DNA from: an uncultured Phascolarctobacterium sp.
GTDB lineage: Bacteria; Bacillota; Negativicutes; Acidaminococcales; Acidaminococcaceae
Direction of reading: 5' to 3'
NCBI GenBank assembly: GCA_900545025.1
Contig: UQXH01000009.1
Span: 1 to 64,000, forward strand
Length of the DNA stretch: 64,000 bases
Made by a program: the position numbers and the translations under genes
Shown here: in pieces, positions 17,072 to 25,961 of the stretch
How the letters are laid out: each line of letters begins with the position of its first letter
Numbering within the stretch: position 1 is the stretch's first letter
Notes under the pieces: model-generated
Told to the model about the DNA's origin: nothing
Database searches by the model: none
Seen by the model: only the letters and a program-made list of their open reading frames with translations

Positions 17072-17266
17072 ATGTCCATGGTTAATCCGTCTATTGATTA
17101 TTTGGCTGAAAAAGTCGACAGTAAATATACCTTAGTTATTTTGGCTGCTAAACGTGCGCGTGAGCTTACTGTACCGGGCGTAAATGCTGCTGAAAAGGAA
17201 GTAAGCACTGCGTTGAAAGAAATTTCTAAAGACGTAATTACTTACGAGCGTACTAAGAACGTTTAA
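17072..17266 (+). CDS. rpoZ: RNA polymerase omega subunit
   Basis: A 64-aa omega subunit, identified by NPSIDYLAEKVDSKYTLVILAAKRARE, which is the conserved N-terminal half with the ARE motif. It helps assemble RNA polymerase by holding the beta-prime subunit. Position directly after gmk is the usual one. GGAGTG lies before the ATG. Confidence 0.95.
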   Translation: MSMVNPSIDYLAEKVDSKYTLVILAAKRARELTVPGVNAAEKEVSTALKEISKDVITYERTKNV

Positions 17267-17285
17267 TTAACGGGAGGAAGCAATT

Positions 17286-18491
17286 TTGCTGAAAGGTAAG
17301 AAGATTGTTTTAGGTGTTACCGGAGGTATCGCTGTTTACAAGGCGGTTGATCTTGTAAGCCGTCTGCGTAAACAGGGTGCAGAAGTGCGTGTAGTTATGA
17401 CTGAACACGCACAGGAATTTGTAACTCCGCTTACATTTAAGGAAATCAGCGGCAATAAGGTTGCTGTATCCATGTGGGAAAGCAATCAGGAGTTTAATGT
17501 CGAACACATTGCGTTGGCAAATTGGGCTGATGTTTTTGTTGTGGCACCTGCGACGGCCAATATTCTTGCCAAGATGGTCTGCGGTATTGCTGATGACTTA
17601 TTGTCTACGACGCTGCTGGCTGCTCAGGCCCCGATAATTGTCTGCCCGGCTATGAATACTGGTATGTATGAAAATCCTGCTACCCAGGAAAATATCGTTA
17701 AGTTGCAGCAGAGAGGCATAACAGTGATGCCTCCGGCAATAGGAATGTTGGCTTGTGGTACTTCCGGAGCTGGAAGACTGCCTGAACCGCAGCAGATTGT
17801 TGACTTTATAAAAGAGTTCATTGCTAAACGTGAAGGCGATATGCGCGGATTGAAGGTGCTGGTTACTGCGGCTGGAACAAGAGAACCTATTGATCCGGTG
17901 CGTTTTGTTGGCAATCGTTCCAGCGGTAAGATGGGTTATGCTATAGCTCAGGTTGCAGCAGAGCGTGGTGCCGATGTACTGCTGGTGACTGGACCGTCGG
18001 CTCTGGCTGTGCCTCCTAATGTCAAGGCATGTAAGGTGGAAACAACGGCGGAAATGCTGGATGCCTGTTTAAAGGCTTATGATAATGTAGATATCGTAAT
18101 CAAAGCTGCCGCTGTAGCCGATTACCGTCCGCATGATGTGGCAGACCAGAAAATTAAGAAGAAAACAGATGATGCTCTCACTGTTGTCATGGATAAGAAT
18201 CCTGATATTCTTAAGGAATTGGGCAGCCGTAAAAAACATCAGATTTTAGTAGGATTTGCTGCTGAGACGCAAAATCTGTTGGAGAACGCCAGAGAAAAGG
18301 TTGTTAAGAAGAATCTTGATATGATTGTTGCTAACGATGTAACAGCAGCAGGTGCAGGCTTTAATGCTGACACCAACATCGTAAAATTCCTTTTCCCTGA
18401 TGGCAAAGTATGTTCTTTGGAACAGATGCCTAAAACAGAGGTAGCAGCGAAGCTGCTTGATACTGTTATGCAATTAAAAAACAGTAAATAA
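17286..18491 (+). CDS. coaBC: CoaBC: phosphopantothenoylcysteine decarboxylase/synthetase
   Basis: A 401-aa bifunctional coenzyme A enzyme, starting with TTG after CGGGAGG. The N-terminal flavoprotein CoaC domain has PAMNTGMYENPATQEN and the catalytic-loop cysteine in ACGTSGAGRLPEP. The C-terminal CoaB domain (from about 190) has NRSSGKMGYAIA, AAAVADYRP and the KIKK lysine. It makes phosphopantetheine from phosphopantothenate and cysteine using CTP. It ends the yicC operon. Confidence 0.96.
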   Translation: MLKGKKIVLGVTGGIAVYKAVDLVSRLRKQGAEVRVVMTEHAQEFVTPLTFKEISGNKVAVSMWESNQEFNVEHIALANWADVFVVAPATANILAKMVCGIADDLLSTTLLAAQAPIIVCPAMNTGMYENPATQENIVKLQQRGITVMPPAIGMLACGTSGAGRLPEPQQIVDFIKEFIAKREGDMRGLKVLVTAAGTREPIDPVRFVGNRSSGKMGYAIAQVAAERGADVLLVTGPSALAVPPNVKACKVETTAEMLDACLKAYDNVDIVIKAAAVADYRPHDVADQKIKKKTDDALTVVMDKNPDILKELGSRKKHQILVGFAAETQNLLENAREKVVKKNLDMIVANDVTAAGAGFNADTNIVKFLFPDGKVCSLEQMPKTEVAAKLLDTVMQLKNSK

Positions 18492-18528
18492 GAATTGTGT
18501 TTAAATTGTAATATTTTACATATAACTA

Positions 18529-18557
18529 TTGCTAATTTGCATAATGTAGATTATAAT
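18529..18557 (+). promoter_or_regulatory. Promoter of the metK riboswitch transcript
   Basis: TTGCTA (18529-18534), 17 bp, TATAAT (18552-18557), just upstream of the SAM riboswitch. Confidence 0.75.
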
Positions 18558-18576
18558 AAGCAAGAAAAATAAATAC

Positions 18577-18686
18577 TACTCATCAAGAGCGGCGGAGGGA
18601 ATGGCCCTGTGAAACCGCAGCAACCATTGCAGAGTAACTGCTGTAAACGGTGCTAAGTCCTGCGAGTAATCGTAAGATGAGAATGC
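18577..18686 (+). ncRNA. SAM-I riboswitch (S box) controlling metK
   Basis: The S-box core is clear: CAAGAGCGGCGGAGGGA, GGCCCTGTGAAACCGCAGCAACC and a closing helix P1 made by CTCATC (18579-18584) and GATGAG (18676-18681). S-boxes bind S-adenosylmethionine. The 3' strand of P1 overlaps a sequence (18679-18686) able to pair with the 5' arm of the downstream terminator, which gives an OFF switch: with SAM bound, P1 forms and transcription stops before metK. Confidence 0.96.
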
Positions 18687-18699
18687 TATATGTAGTAGT

Positions 18700-18728
18700 G
18701 GCGTTCTCGTATGAGAACGCCTTTTTTA
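18700..18728 (+). terminator. SAM-riboswitch terminator
   Basis: GGCGTTCTC / GAGAACGCC with loop GTAT and a following T6 run. It is the expression platform of the SAM riboswitch. Confidence 0.95.
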
Positions 18729-18756
18729 TGAAAGAAAACGAGAGGAGCCTTATTTT

Positions 18757-19935
18757 ATGAGAAAATTATTTACTTCCGAGTCTGTTACTGAAGGACATCC
18801 TGATAAAATAGCAGACCAGATTTCTGATGCTGTATTAGATGCTATTTTAAGCAAAGATCCTAAAGGCCGTGTTGCTTGTGAAACTGTTGTAACTACCGGC
18901 CAAATTCATGTAGTAGGTGAAATTTCTACTCAATGCTATGTAGATATTCCGAAGATTGCTCGTGATACCGTTATCAACATTGGTTATGACCGTGCTAAAT
19001 ACGGCTTTGACGGCAATACCTGCGGCGTTTTGGTATCTATTGATGAACAGTCTCCTGATATTGCTATGGGCGTAGACAAAGCGCTGGAAGCAAAGGAAGG
19101 CAATGCTGCTGAAGAAGAAATTGGTGCTGGTGACCAAGGTATGATGTTTGGTTATGCTACCAATGAAACTGAAAGCTATATGCCGATGCCGGCTTATTTG
19201 GCTAACAAACTTGCTTTGAGACTTACTGAAGTACGTAAGACCGGTGTACTGCCATATCTGCGTCCGGATGGAAAAACTCAGGTAACTGTTGAATATGAAG
19301 ATGGCAAACCTGTACGTATTGATACCATAGTAATTTCTTCTCAGCATGCACCGGAAATTACCAATGAACAAATCAGAAAAGATATTATCGAACAGGTTAT
19401 CAAACCGGTTGTTCCTGCTGATATGCTGGACGATGCTACTAAATATTATATTAATCCGACTGGCAGATTCGTTATCGGTGGACCTCAAGGTGACTCCGGT
19501 TTAACTGGCCGCAAAATTATTGTTGATACCTATGGCGGTATGGCTCGTCATGGCGGCGGTGCTTTCTCCGGTAAAGATCCTTCTAAGGTTGACCGCAGTG
19601 CAGCTTATGCAGCACGTTATGTTGCTAAAAACATTGTTGCTGCAGGTCTTGCTGACAAATGCGAAATTCAGCTGGCTTATGCTATCGGTGTAGCGCAGCC
19701 TGTTTCCGTGCTGGTAGAAACCTTTGGTACAGCAAAAATTGATGAAGAGAAAATTGCTGAATTGGTTAAAAAGAATTTCTCTCTGAGTCCTAATGGCATT
19801 ATCAAAGAGCTTGATTTGCTGCGTCCTATTTACAAGCAAACTGCAGCTTACGGACATTTTGGCCGTACTGATGTAGATTTGCCTTGGGAACATACTGATA
19901 AAGCAGCAGCTTTAAAAGAACAGGCTGGCCTGTAA
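18757..19935 (+). CDS. metK: S-adenosylmethionine synthetase
   Basis: A 392-aa enzyme that makes SAM from methionine and ATP. The motifs are GHPDKIADQISDAVLD (residues about 14-29), GAGDQGMMFGYA and the glycine-rich loop GGGAFSGKDPSKVDRS. AGAGGAG precedes the ATG. It is a single-gene unit between its SAM riboswitch and a terminator, and it splits the coaBC and priA genes that are adjacent in many other Firmicutes. Confidence 0.98.
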   Translation: MRKLFTSESVTEGHPDKIADQISDAVLDAILSKDPKGRVACETVVTTGQIHVVGEISTQCYVDIPKIARDTVINIGYDRAKYGFDGNTCGVLVSIDEQSPDIAMGVDKALEAKEGNAAEEEIGAGDQGMMFGYATNETESYMPMPAYLANKLALRLTEVRKTGVLPYLRPDGKTQVTVEYEDGKPVRIDTIVISSQHAPEITNEQIRKDIIEQVIKPVVPADMLDDATKYYINPTGRFVIGGPQGDSGLTGRKIIVDTYGGMARHGGGAFSGKDPSKVDRSAAYAARYVAKNIVAAGLADKCEIQLAYAIGVAQPVSVLVETFGTAKIDEEKIAELVKKNFSLSPNGIIKELDLLRPIYKQTAAYGHFGRTDVDLPWEHTDKAAALKEQAGL

Positions 19936-19952
19936 TCTTATATCGTTTATTA

Positions 19953-19980
19953 GCCGACACCTTTTTGGTGTCGGCTTTTT
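19953..19980 (+). terminator. Intrinsic terminator after metK
   Basis: GCCGACACC / GGTGTCGGC with a T5 loop and a T5 tail. Confidence 0.95.
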
Positions 19981-20060
19981 GCTTGCAAAAGTATTCTGCT
20001 AACAGGATTTCTGTTAATTAAAGAGAATATTATATATAGAATAAGTATTTTGGAGGAGCT

Positions 20061-22322
20061 ATGTTCTGCGTTGATGTTGCTATAAATTTGCCGGTAAAGA
20101 GCCTTTTTAAGCAGTTTACCTATAGTGTGCCGGAAGCGATGAGTTTTCTTGACAGCGGCTGGAGGGTTGTTGTGCCTTTTGGTGCGCAGAAAACTGAAGG
20201 CTTTATTGTCAGACGTCGGTCTGTGCCGGAAAATATTGAGCAGCTTAAAGCAGTAGAAGCAGTGCTTGGTGATAAGCCGTGGTTTGATGATGAAATGCTG
20301 GCTACGGCTAAATGGCTGTCAGAATATTATATGTGCTCCTTAGCGGAGGCAATGCGCCTTTTTGTTCCCGGAAAGACGAGTATAAAACGACAGGCAGTTA
20401 AGGATGAAACGGGAAAACTGCTTTATTATCGTTATGAGGAAAGACTGAAAGAAAAAAGTGTTTTAGCTTATAAAATAAATGCCGCTGGCAGAGAATTTTT
20501 AATGTCCGGCAGTGAGAAAAAAGTTTTGCAGCGGCAGCTGGCAGCTTTACATATTTTTGCAGAGAATGATTGGCTATCCATGCAGGAAGCTGAAGCAAGA
20601 CAGATAAGTAAAAGTACGGTAAAAACATTATTTGCAAAGGGCTTATTGGACGAAGGGAAAAAACGTGTGCTGCGAAACAGTTATACGAATGAACTGACGC
20701 AGGGAGAAAGTTTACAGCTGACAGATGAACAGTCTGCTGCATTAGAAAAGATACAAACTGCTTTGGCAAAAGGCAGCGGCAGTACTTTTCTTTTGCAGGG
20801 AATTACCGGCAGCGGTAAGACGGAAATATACCTGCGTGCAGCACAGCAAGCTTTAAGTCAAGGCAAGCAGGTATTAGTATTAGTGCCGGAAATTGCCTTA
20901 ACTGCTCAGCTGGTGAAAAGGTTTCAGGCTTGGTTTGGCGATGCGGTTGCTGTTGTTCACAGTAAGTTATCACAAAATGAGCGCGGTGATGTATGGTATA
21001 AAATGCGTACAGAGCAGGCGAGGGTTTTGATTGGTGTGCGCAGTGCTGTATTTGCACCTTTTGCCAATTTAGGCCTTGTAATTATAGACGAAGAGCATGA
21101 GAGCAGCTATAAACAGGAAGAAAGGCCTAATTATCATGCACGTAATGTAGCCTTGCAGCGTTGCCGCAATACGGGTGCTTTACTTATCTTAGGCAGCGCG
21201 ACACCGGATATAGAAACATATCAGAAAGCCTGTACAGGAGAATATATTCATCTGCGCTTAACTAAGCGTGCCAACGGCAGCGAGTTGCCCAAGGTAGACA
21301 TAGTTGATATGCGTGAGGAATTGCAGCAGAGAAACTTCAGTGTTTTATCTCGCAGGCTGAAACAGGCACTGGTTAATACTGCGACTGACGGCGAACAGTC
21401 TATTGTACTGCTCAATAGAAGAGGTTTTTCAACTTTTGTGATGTGTCGTGACTGCGGTGTTTCGATAATTTGTCCGCATTGTTCCGTAGCAATGGTTTAT
21501 CACAGCAGCAACGAAGATATGCGTTGTCATTATTGTGGCAATACTATGCCGATACCGACAGAATGTCCGTCCTGCCACAGTAAGCGGATAAAATTCTTTG
21601 GTACCGGTACCCAGAAAGCAGAACAGGAAATTATGGCGCTGCCGGAAGTACGAGTATTACGCATGGACCAGGATTCTACCATGGCTAAGTTTGCTCATGC
21701 AGATATTCTCAACAGGTTTTCTAAGGGAGAGTATAATGTTCTCATCGGGACACAGATGGTAGCTAAAGGACACGATATTCCTAATGTTACCTTAGTAGGA
21801 GTTTTATCTGCCGACAGTATGCTTAATCTGCCGGATTTTCGCGCATCAGAACGCACTTTTTCTCTGCTTACGCAGGCAGCAGGGCGTGCTGGGCGCGGCA
21901 GCAGGCAAGGACATGTAATCTTTCAGGCTTATGATGCAGACAATCAGATTATCCGCTTAGCAGCTCGACAAAATTATGAAGCTTTTGCTGAAAGAGAACT
22001 GGCAGACAGAAAAGAACTTTTCTATCCTCCGTTTGCGCAGATGCTGAAAATGACTGTCTGGGATGAAAAAGAAGAAGCGGCACTGACTTTGGCGCAGAGG
22101 ACGGTAAATTATCTGCAAAGCCTGCAGCTGCAGGATAAATTGCCGGATGTATTGATATTAGGTCCATTTCCGGCGCTGGTTGCCAAGGTGCGCGATTTGT
22201 ATCGTTTTAATATTTTAGTTAAAGCAAAAAATTTACAGCCGGTGAAAGATGCACTTTTGAACAGTGAGTTTAAAGAGATGCGCAACCTTTATTTTGATGT
22301 TGACCCTTTAAGCGTTATTTGA
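20061..22322 (+). CDS. priA: Primosomal protein N' (replication restart helicase)
   Basis: A 753-aa PriA. The N-terminal 3'-DNA-binding domain comes first, then a helicase with Walker A GITGSGKTEIY, the DEEH box in IIDEEHESSYKQ and a zinc module of paired CxxC motifs (CRDCG, CPHC, CHYC, CPSC). The C-terminal domain closes the protein. It reloads the replisome at stalled forks. TGGAGGAG is 1-8 bp before the ATG. The gene starts a new unit after the metK terminator. Confidence 0.96.
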   Translation: MFCVDVAINLPVKSLFKQFTYSVPEAMSFLDSGWRVVVPFGAQKTEGFIVRRRSVPENIEQLKAVEAVLGDKPWFDDEMLATAKWLSEYYMCSLAEAMRLFVPGKTSIKRQAVKDETGKLLYYRYEERLKEKSVLAYKINAAGREFLMSGSEKKVLQRQLAALHIFAENDWLSMQEAEARQISKSTVKTLFAKGLLDEGKKRVLRNSYTNELTQGESLQLTDEQSAALEKIQTALAKGSGSTFLLQGITGSGKTEIYLRAAQQALSQGKQVLVLVPEIALTAQLVKRFQAWFGDAVAVVHSKLSQNERGDVWYKMRTEQARVLIGVRSAVFAPFANLGLVIIDEEHESSYKQEERPNYHARNVALQRCRNTGALLILGSATPDIETYQKACTGEYIHLRLTKRANGSELPKVDIVDMREELQQRNFSVLSRRLKQALVNTATDGEQSIVLLNRRGFSTFVMCRDCGVSIICPHCSVAMVYHSSNEDMRCHYCGNTMPIPTECPSCHSKRIKFFGTGTQKAEQEIMALPEVRVLRMDQDSTMAKFAHADILNRFSKGEYNVLIGTQMVAKGHDIPNVTLVGVLSADSMLNLPDFRASERTFSLLTQAAGRAGRGSRQGHVIFQAYDADNQIIRLAARQNYEAFAERELADRKELFYPPFAQMLKMTVWDEKEEAALTLAQRTVNYLQSLQLQDKLPDVLILGPFPALVAKVRDLYRFNILVKAKNLQPVKDALLNSEFKEMRNLYFDVDPLSVI

Positions 22323-22348
22323 TAAGAAATAACTTTTTATGTTATAAT
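22319..22348 (+). promoter_or_regulatory. Promoter of def-fmt operon
   Basis: TTGATA (22319-22324) overlaps the priA stop; after 18 bp comes TATAAT (22343-22348), with TG at the extended -10 position. Confidence 0.7.
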
Positions 22349-22383
22349 ATAATTTACGAAATTTAAATTTTGGGAGGCTTATT

Positions 22384-22857
22384 TTGTCTAAGTTAGATAT
22401 TGTTGTAGCAGGCAATCCCGTCCTGCGCATGCAGGCCGAAGAGGTCAAAAAGATAGATAAAAAACTGCAGAGATTTTTAAAAGATATGGCTGATACTATG
22501 TATGCCGCTGATGGTGTAGGTTTGGCTGCACCGCAGGTTGGTGTTTCTAAACGTATCGTAGTAATCGATGTAGGCGAAGGTTTAATTGAAATGATTAATC
22601 CTGTTATCGTGAAAAAAGAAGGCAGTGTAATTGGCGGCGAGGGCTGTCTTTCCGTACCTGATTATGAAGGCGAAGTAGAAAGAGCCGAATATGTAGAATG
22701 TGAATTTACTGACCGCAATGGCAAGCGTATGCTGCTGCAGACTGATGGACTTCTGGCAATTGCAGTACAGCATGAGCTTGACCATTTGGATGGTGTGTTG
22801 TTTATTGATAAGGCTAAAAGCATTATGCCGAAGCCGAAAGAAAAAATGATTGAGTAA
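22384..22857 (+). CDS. def: Peptide deformylase
   Basis: A 157-aa type I deformylase that removes formyl from new N-terminal methionines. All three metal motifs are present: GVGLAAPQVG, EGCLS and QHELDH. It begins with TTG, 7 bp after GGGAGG. def-fmt adjacency pairs removal of the formyl group with its addition. Length is normal. Confidence 0.96.
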   Translation: MSKLDIVVAGNPVLRMQAEEVKKIDKKLQRFLKDMADTMYAADGVGLAAPQVGVSKRIVVIDVGEGLIEMINPVIVKKEGSVIGGEGCLSVPDYEGEVERAEYVECEFTDRNGKRMLLQTDGLLAIAVQHELDHLDGVLFIDKAKSIMPKPKEKMIE

Positions 22858-22875
22858 GATAATGTAGGTGAAAGA

Positions 22876-23817
22876 ATGCGTATAGTATTTATGGGAACGC
22901 CGGATTTTGCTGTTGGCAGTTTGATGGCATTGGCTGAATCCGGCAAACATGAAATAGTTGGCGTTGTTACTCAGCCGGACAGGCCGAAAGGACGCGGCAG
23001 ACAGATGCTGATGACACCGGTCAAAGAATATGCTTTGTCTAAGGGTTATACTGTTTATCAGCCGCAGAGGGTAAAAACGCCTGAATTTGTACAGATTTTG
23101 CGTGATATGCAGCCGGAACTGATTGTTGTAGCTGCTTTTGGACAGCTGCTTTCGCAGGAGATTCTTGATTTGCCGAAATATGGCTGCATTAATGTGCATG
23201 CTTCTCTGCTGCCAAAATATCGTGGTGCAGCGCCTATTCATTATGCTATTTTAAATGGCGAAAAAGAGTCTGGTGTAACTATTATGCAGATGGATATCGG
23301 CATGGATACAGGAGATATGTTGGCAAAGGTAGTTGTACCTATCGGCGAAGCAATGACCATGGGTGAGCTGCATGACGAACTGAAAGAAAAAGGTGCGCAG
23401 CTGCTGCTTGCAACTATTGAATGTATTGCAGACGGTACTGTACAGGCACAGAAGCAGGATGCTTCCGAAGCTACTTATGCTTCGTTATTACAGCGCAGTA
23501 TGGAGAAAATTGACTGGCAGAAGGATGCTGCCACAATATATAATCTGATTCGTGGTTTTAATCCTGCCCCCGGTGCTTTTACTAAACTACCGGATGGTAA
23601 GAATCTGAAAATATGGAGTTCTAAAGTAGTTACTGCTGAAGCAGCGGCGCCTGCAGGTACTGTTATATCTGTAGGTAAGAAAAGTTTTGTGGTTGCCTGC
23701 GGCAGTGATGCATTGGAAATACTGGAAGTGCAGCCGGAGTCCAAAAAACGCATGAGCGCACAGGTTTTCTGTAATGGACGCGGCGTGCATGCAGGAGACG
23801 TTTTGGGTGAGGAGTAG
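22876..23817 (+). CDS. fmt: Methionyl-tRNA formyltransferase
   Basis: A 313-aa enzyme that formylates initiator Met-tRNA using 10-formyl-tetrahydrofolate. It has FMGTPDFAVGSL at the N-terminus, the catalytic loop HASLLPKYRGAAPIH and MQMDIGMDTGDML. A C-terminal OB-like domain follows (about 205-313). It lies 18 bp after def. Confidence 0.97.
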   Translation: MRIVFMGTPDFAVGSLMALAESGKHEIVGVVTQPDRPKGRGRQMLMTPVKEYALSKGYTVYQPQRVKTPEFVQILRDMQPELIVVAAFGQLLSQEILDLPKYGCINVHASLLPKYRGAAPIHYAILNGEKESGVTIMQMDIGMDTGDMLAKVVVPIGEAMTMGELHDELKEKGAQLLLATIECIADGTVQAQKQDASEATYASLLQRSMEKIDWQKDAATIYNLIRGFNPAPGAFTKLPDGKNLKIWSSKVVTAEAAAPAGTVISVGKKSFVVACGSDALEILEVQPESKKRMSAQVFCNGRGVHAGDVLGEE

Positions 23818-23824
23818 TTTTCTG

Positions 23825-24613
23825 ATGAATGAATCAGTATTTAAACCTAAGAAACGTATATTTATGTCGTTAACTTCTATCAGCGCTCTTCTAGGGGCGC
23901 TGATGATTTATGTTGTCTGGAAGGTAACTGTTCCTGGACTGGCAGAAATACATCATCTTTTACCGATAGTTATGGGCGTTATCGGCGTGGCTATTGTTCT
24001 ATTGATGCTCACAGGTGTCTTCGGCATAGTGATGGCGCTGCTGGGCATACCCATCATTAAGATATTTTATTTTGGCGCCTGGAAGGCTATCAATATCTTG
24101 TTTCCCTTTGCTGTAGTTTTAGGCAGGATATTTAATATTCCCAGAGCAAAAATTGAACAGTCCTTTATCGAAGTAAGCAATAATCTTGTTTTGCAGCACA
24201 AGGTGAAGGTTCCGGCTGACAGGATTATGATTCTTACGCCGCATTGCATTCAGCTTGATACCTGCGGTTATAAGATTACAAGGAATGTGGAAAACTGTCA
24301 CCAGTGCGGTCGCTGCAGCGTCGGGGCGATGCTCGGACTGGCGCATAAATATGGCTGCCATCTGGCAGTGGCTACCGGCGGTACACTGGCAAGACAGATG
24401 GTAATGCAGATACGTCCGAAAGCCATTGTAGCAGTAGCCTGTGAACGAGATCTTACCAGCGGCATCCAGGATGTTTTTCCGCTGCCGGTATTGGGTGTAC
24501 TTAACGAAAGACCTTTTGGACCGTGTTTTAATACACGTGTTGATATTAAAAAATTAGAAGCGGCTATTTTAGCTTTTTTAGATGAAGAGGATGCTAATGC
24601 CAAAGGAAAATAA
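23825..24613 (+). CDS. DUF116 membrane-associated cysteine-rich protein
   Basis: A 262-aa DUF116 protein. The ATG at 23825 is used because the earlier in-frame start lies within fmt. Two or three hydrophobic segments (about 14-37, 42-67, 75-100) are followed by a cytoplasmic part with several cysteines: LDTCGYKI, CHQCGRC and ACERDL, suggesting a metal or Fe-S site. The function is unknown. Many clostridial and Negativicutes genomes place it between fmt and rsmB, which hints at a link to translation start or rRNA modification, but that is inference. Confidence 0.85.
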   Translation: MNESVFKPKKRIFMSLTSISALLGALMIYVVWKVTVPGLAEIHHLLPIVMGVIGVAIVLLMLTGVFGIVMALLGIPIIKIFYFGAWKAINILFPFAVVLGRIFNIPRAKIEQSFIEVSNNLVLQHKVKVPADRIMILTPHCIQLDTCGYKITRNVENCHQCGRCSVGAMLGLAHKYGCHLAVATGGTLARQMVMQIRPKAIVAVACERDLTSGIQDVFPLPVLGVLNERPFGPCFNTRVDIKKLEAAILAFLDEEDANAKGK

Positions 24614-25961
24614 AGCAATTATTACAGCGAGATCTGCTGCGGCAGACGTTGTTCATCAGATACTTGTGGAGGGGGCTTATACCAATATTGCTGTCAATAA
24701 CTTCCTGCGCAAACATGCGCTGGAAGAACAGGAACGTAAATTTTTCACAGAACTGGTTTATGGTACAGTAAAGGCTGCTGGAACCATTGACTGGTATTTG
24801 CAGCAGTGCCTGACTCGTCCGCTGGGAAAAACAGAGCCGATGATATTGGCTGCACTGCGGATAAGTGCTTTCCAGATTCTTTATTTGGAGCGTATTCCTG
24901 CAGCAGCTGCCTGTAATGAAGCTGTAAAATTGGCTCGCAGGTATAGTCATGAAGGGACCGCCAAGTTTGTCAACGGCGTGCTGCGCGGCTTGCTGCGTAA
25001 GCTGGAGAGTATTAAGCTGCCTGCTTGTGAAGAAGATGAAGCAGGATATTTGTCCTTAAAGTTTTGTCATCCGCGCTGGCTGGTAAAAAGATGGCTGGGT
25101 CAGTTTGGCAGCGAGGCTACCGAAAAGTTGTGTGCTTTTAATAATACGCCTGCACCGATGTGTCTGCGTGTCAATACTTTAGTAACTGACAGAGCAACTC
25201 TGATGCAAGATTTGCAACAGCTGGGCGCAGAAGTAAAGGCGTCCTTATGGAGTCCTGACGGAATTATCTGCAGTAAAATACCTGCTTTAAACAGTGTTAT
25301 GAGTAAATTGCATGATAAATTTTATGTGCAGGATGAAAGCTCGATGCTGGTGGGCAGAGTGATGGCTCCGCAGCCTGGAGAAAGTGTTATTGACTTATGC
25401 AGTGCGCCTGGTGGCAAGACAACGCACATGGCTCAGTTAATGGGTAATCGGGGCAGCATTCTCGCAGGAGATATTCATGAACATAAACTTGAATTAATTA
25501 AGGATAATGCTGCCCGGCTTGGTATCAATATTATTGAGCCGCGTCTGATGGATGCCACAATGTTTATGCCAGAGCTGGAAAATTCTGCTGACAAGGTGTT
25601 GGTTGATGCGCCGTGTTCCGGACTGGGTGTATTAAGACGCCGTGCCGAAGCAAGATGGCGCAAGAAGAAAATAGATTTGAAGATTTTCCCACCTTTGCAG
25701 CTGCAGATTTTAAATAATGCCGCTAAGTATGTAAAACGGGATGGCCTGTTAGTATACAGTACCTGTACTATTGAGCCGTCGGAAAATCATTATCTTGTCA
25801 AAGCATTTTTAGAGGCCAACAGTGAATGGGAATATGCTGGATTTACACATCCTTTGAGCGGAGAAACAGTAAATGAACTGCAGTTATTGCCGCAGACTGA
25901 TGGCATAGACGGTTTTTATATCTGTGCATTGCAACGTAAAAGGCAGGCGAGTCATGAGTAA
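24597..25961 (+). CDS. rsmB: 16S rRNA (cytosine(967)-C5)-methyltransferase
   Basis: A protein of about 454 aa: an N-terminal NusB-like RNA-binding domain (about 1-130), then a Rossmann methyltransferase with SAM site DLCSAPGGKTTHMA and the two RsmB cysteines in DAPCSGLG and YSTCTIEPSEN. The ATG at 24597 is preferred: GAAGAGG (24584-24590) is 6 bp before it, whereas ATGs at 24582 and 24591 overlap or touch that site. It overlaps DUF116 by 17 bp. Confidence 0.95.
   Translation: MPKENKAIITARSAAADVVHQILVEGAYTNIAVNNFLRKHALEEQERKFFTELVYGTVKAAGTIDWYLQQCLTRPLGKTEPMILAALRISAFQILYLERIPAAAACNEAVKLARRYSHEGTAKFVNGVLRGLLRKLESIKLPACEEDEAGYLSLKFCHPRWLVKRWLGQFGSEATEKLCAFNNTPAPMCLRVNTLVTDRATLMQDLQQLGAEVKASLWSPDGIICSKIPALNSVMSKLHDKFYVQDESSMLVGRVMAPQPGESVIDLCSAPGGKTTHMAQLMGNRGSILAGDIHEHKLELIKDNAARLGINIIEPRLMDATMFMPELENSADKVLVDAPCSGLGVLRRRAEARWRKKKIDLKIFPPLQLQILNNAAKYVKRDGLLVYSTCTIEPSENHYLVKAFLEANSEWEYAGFTHPLSGETVNELQLLPQTDGIDGFYICALQRKRQASHE

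Noticed and set aside
18847..19893. Long antisense frames opposite metK
   Set aside because: Shadows produced by the codon bias of metK; product composition is not protein-like.
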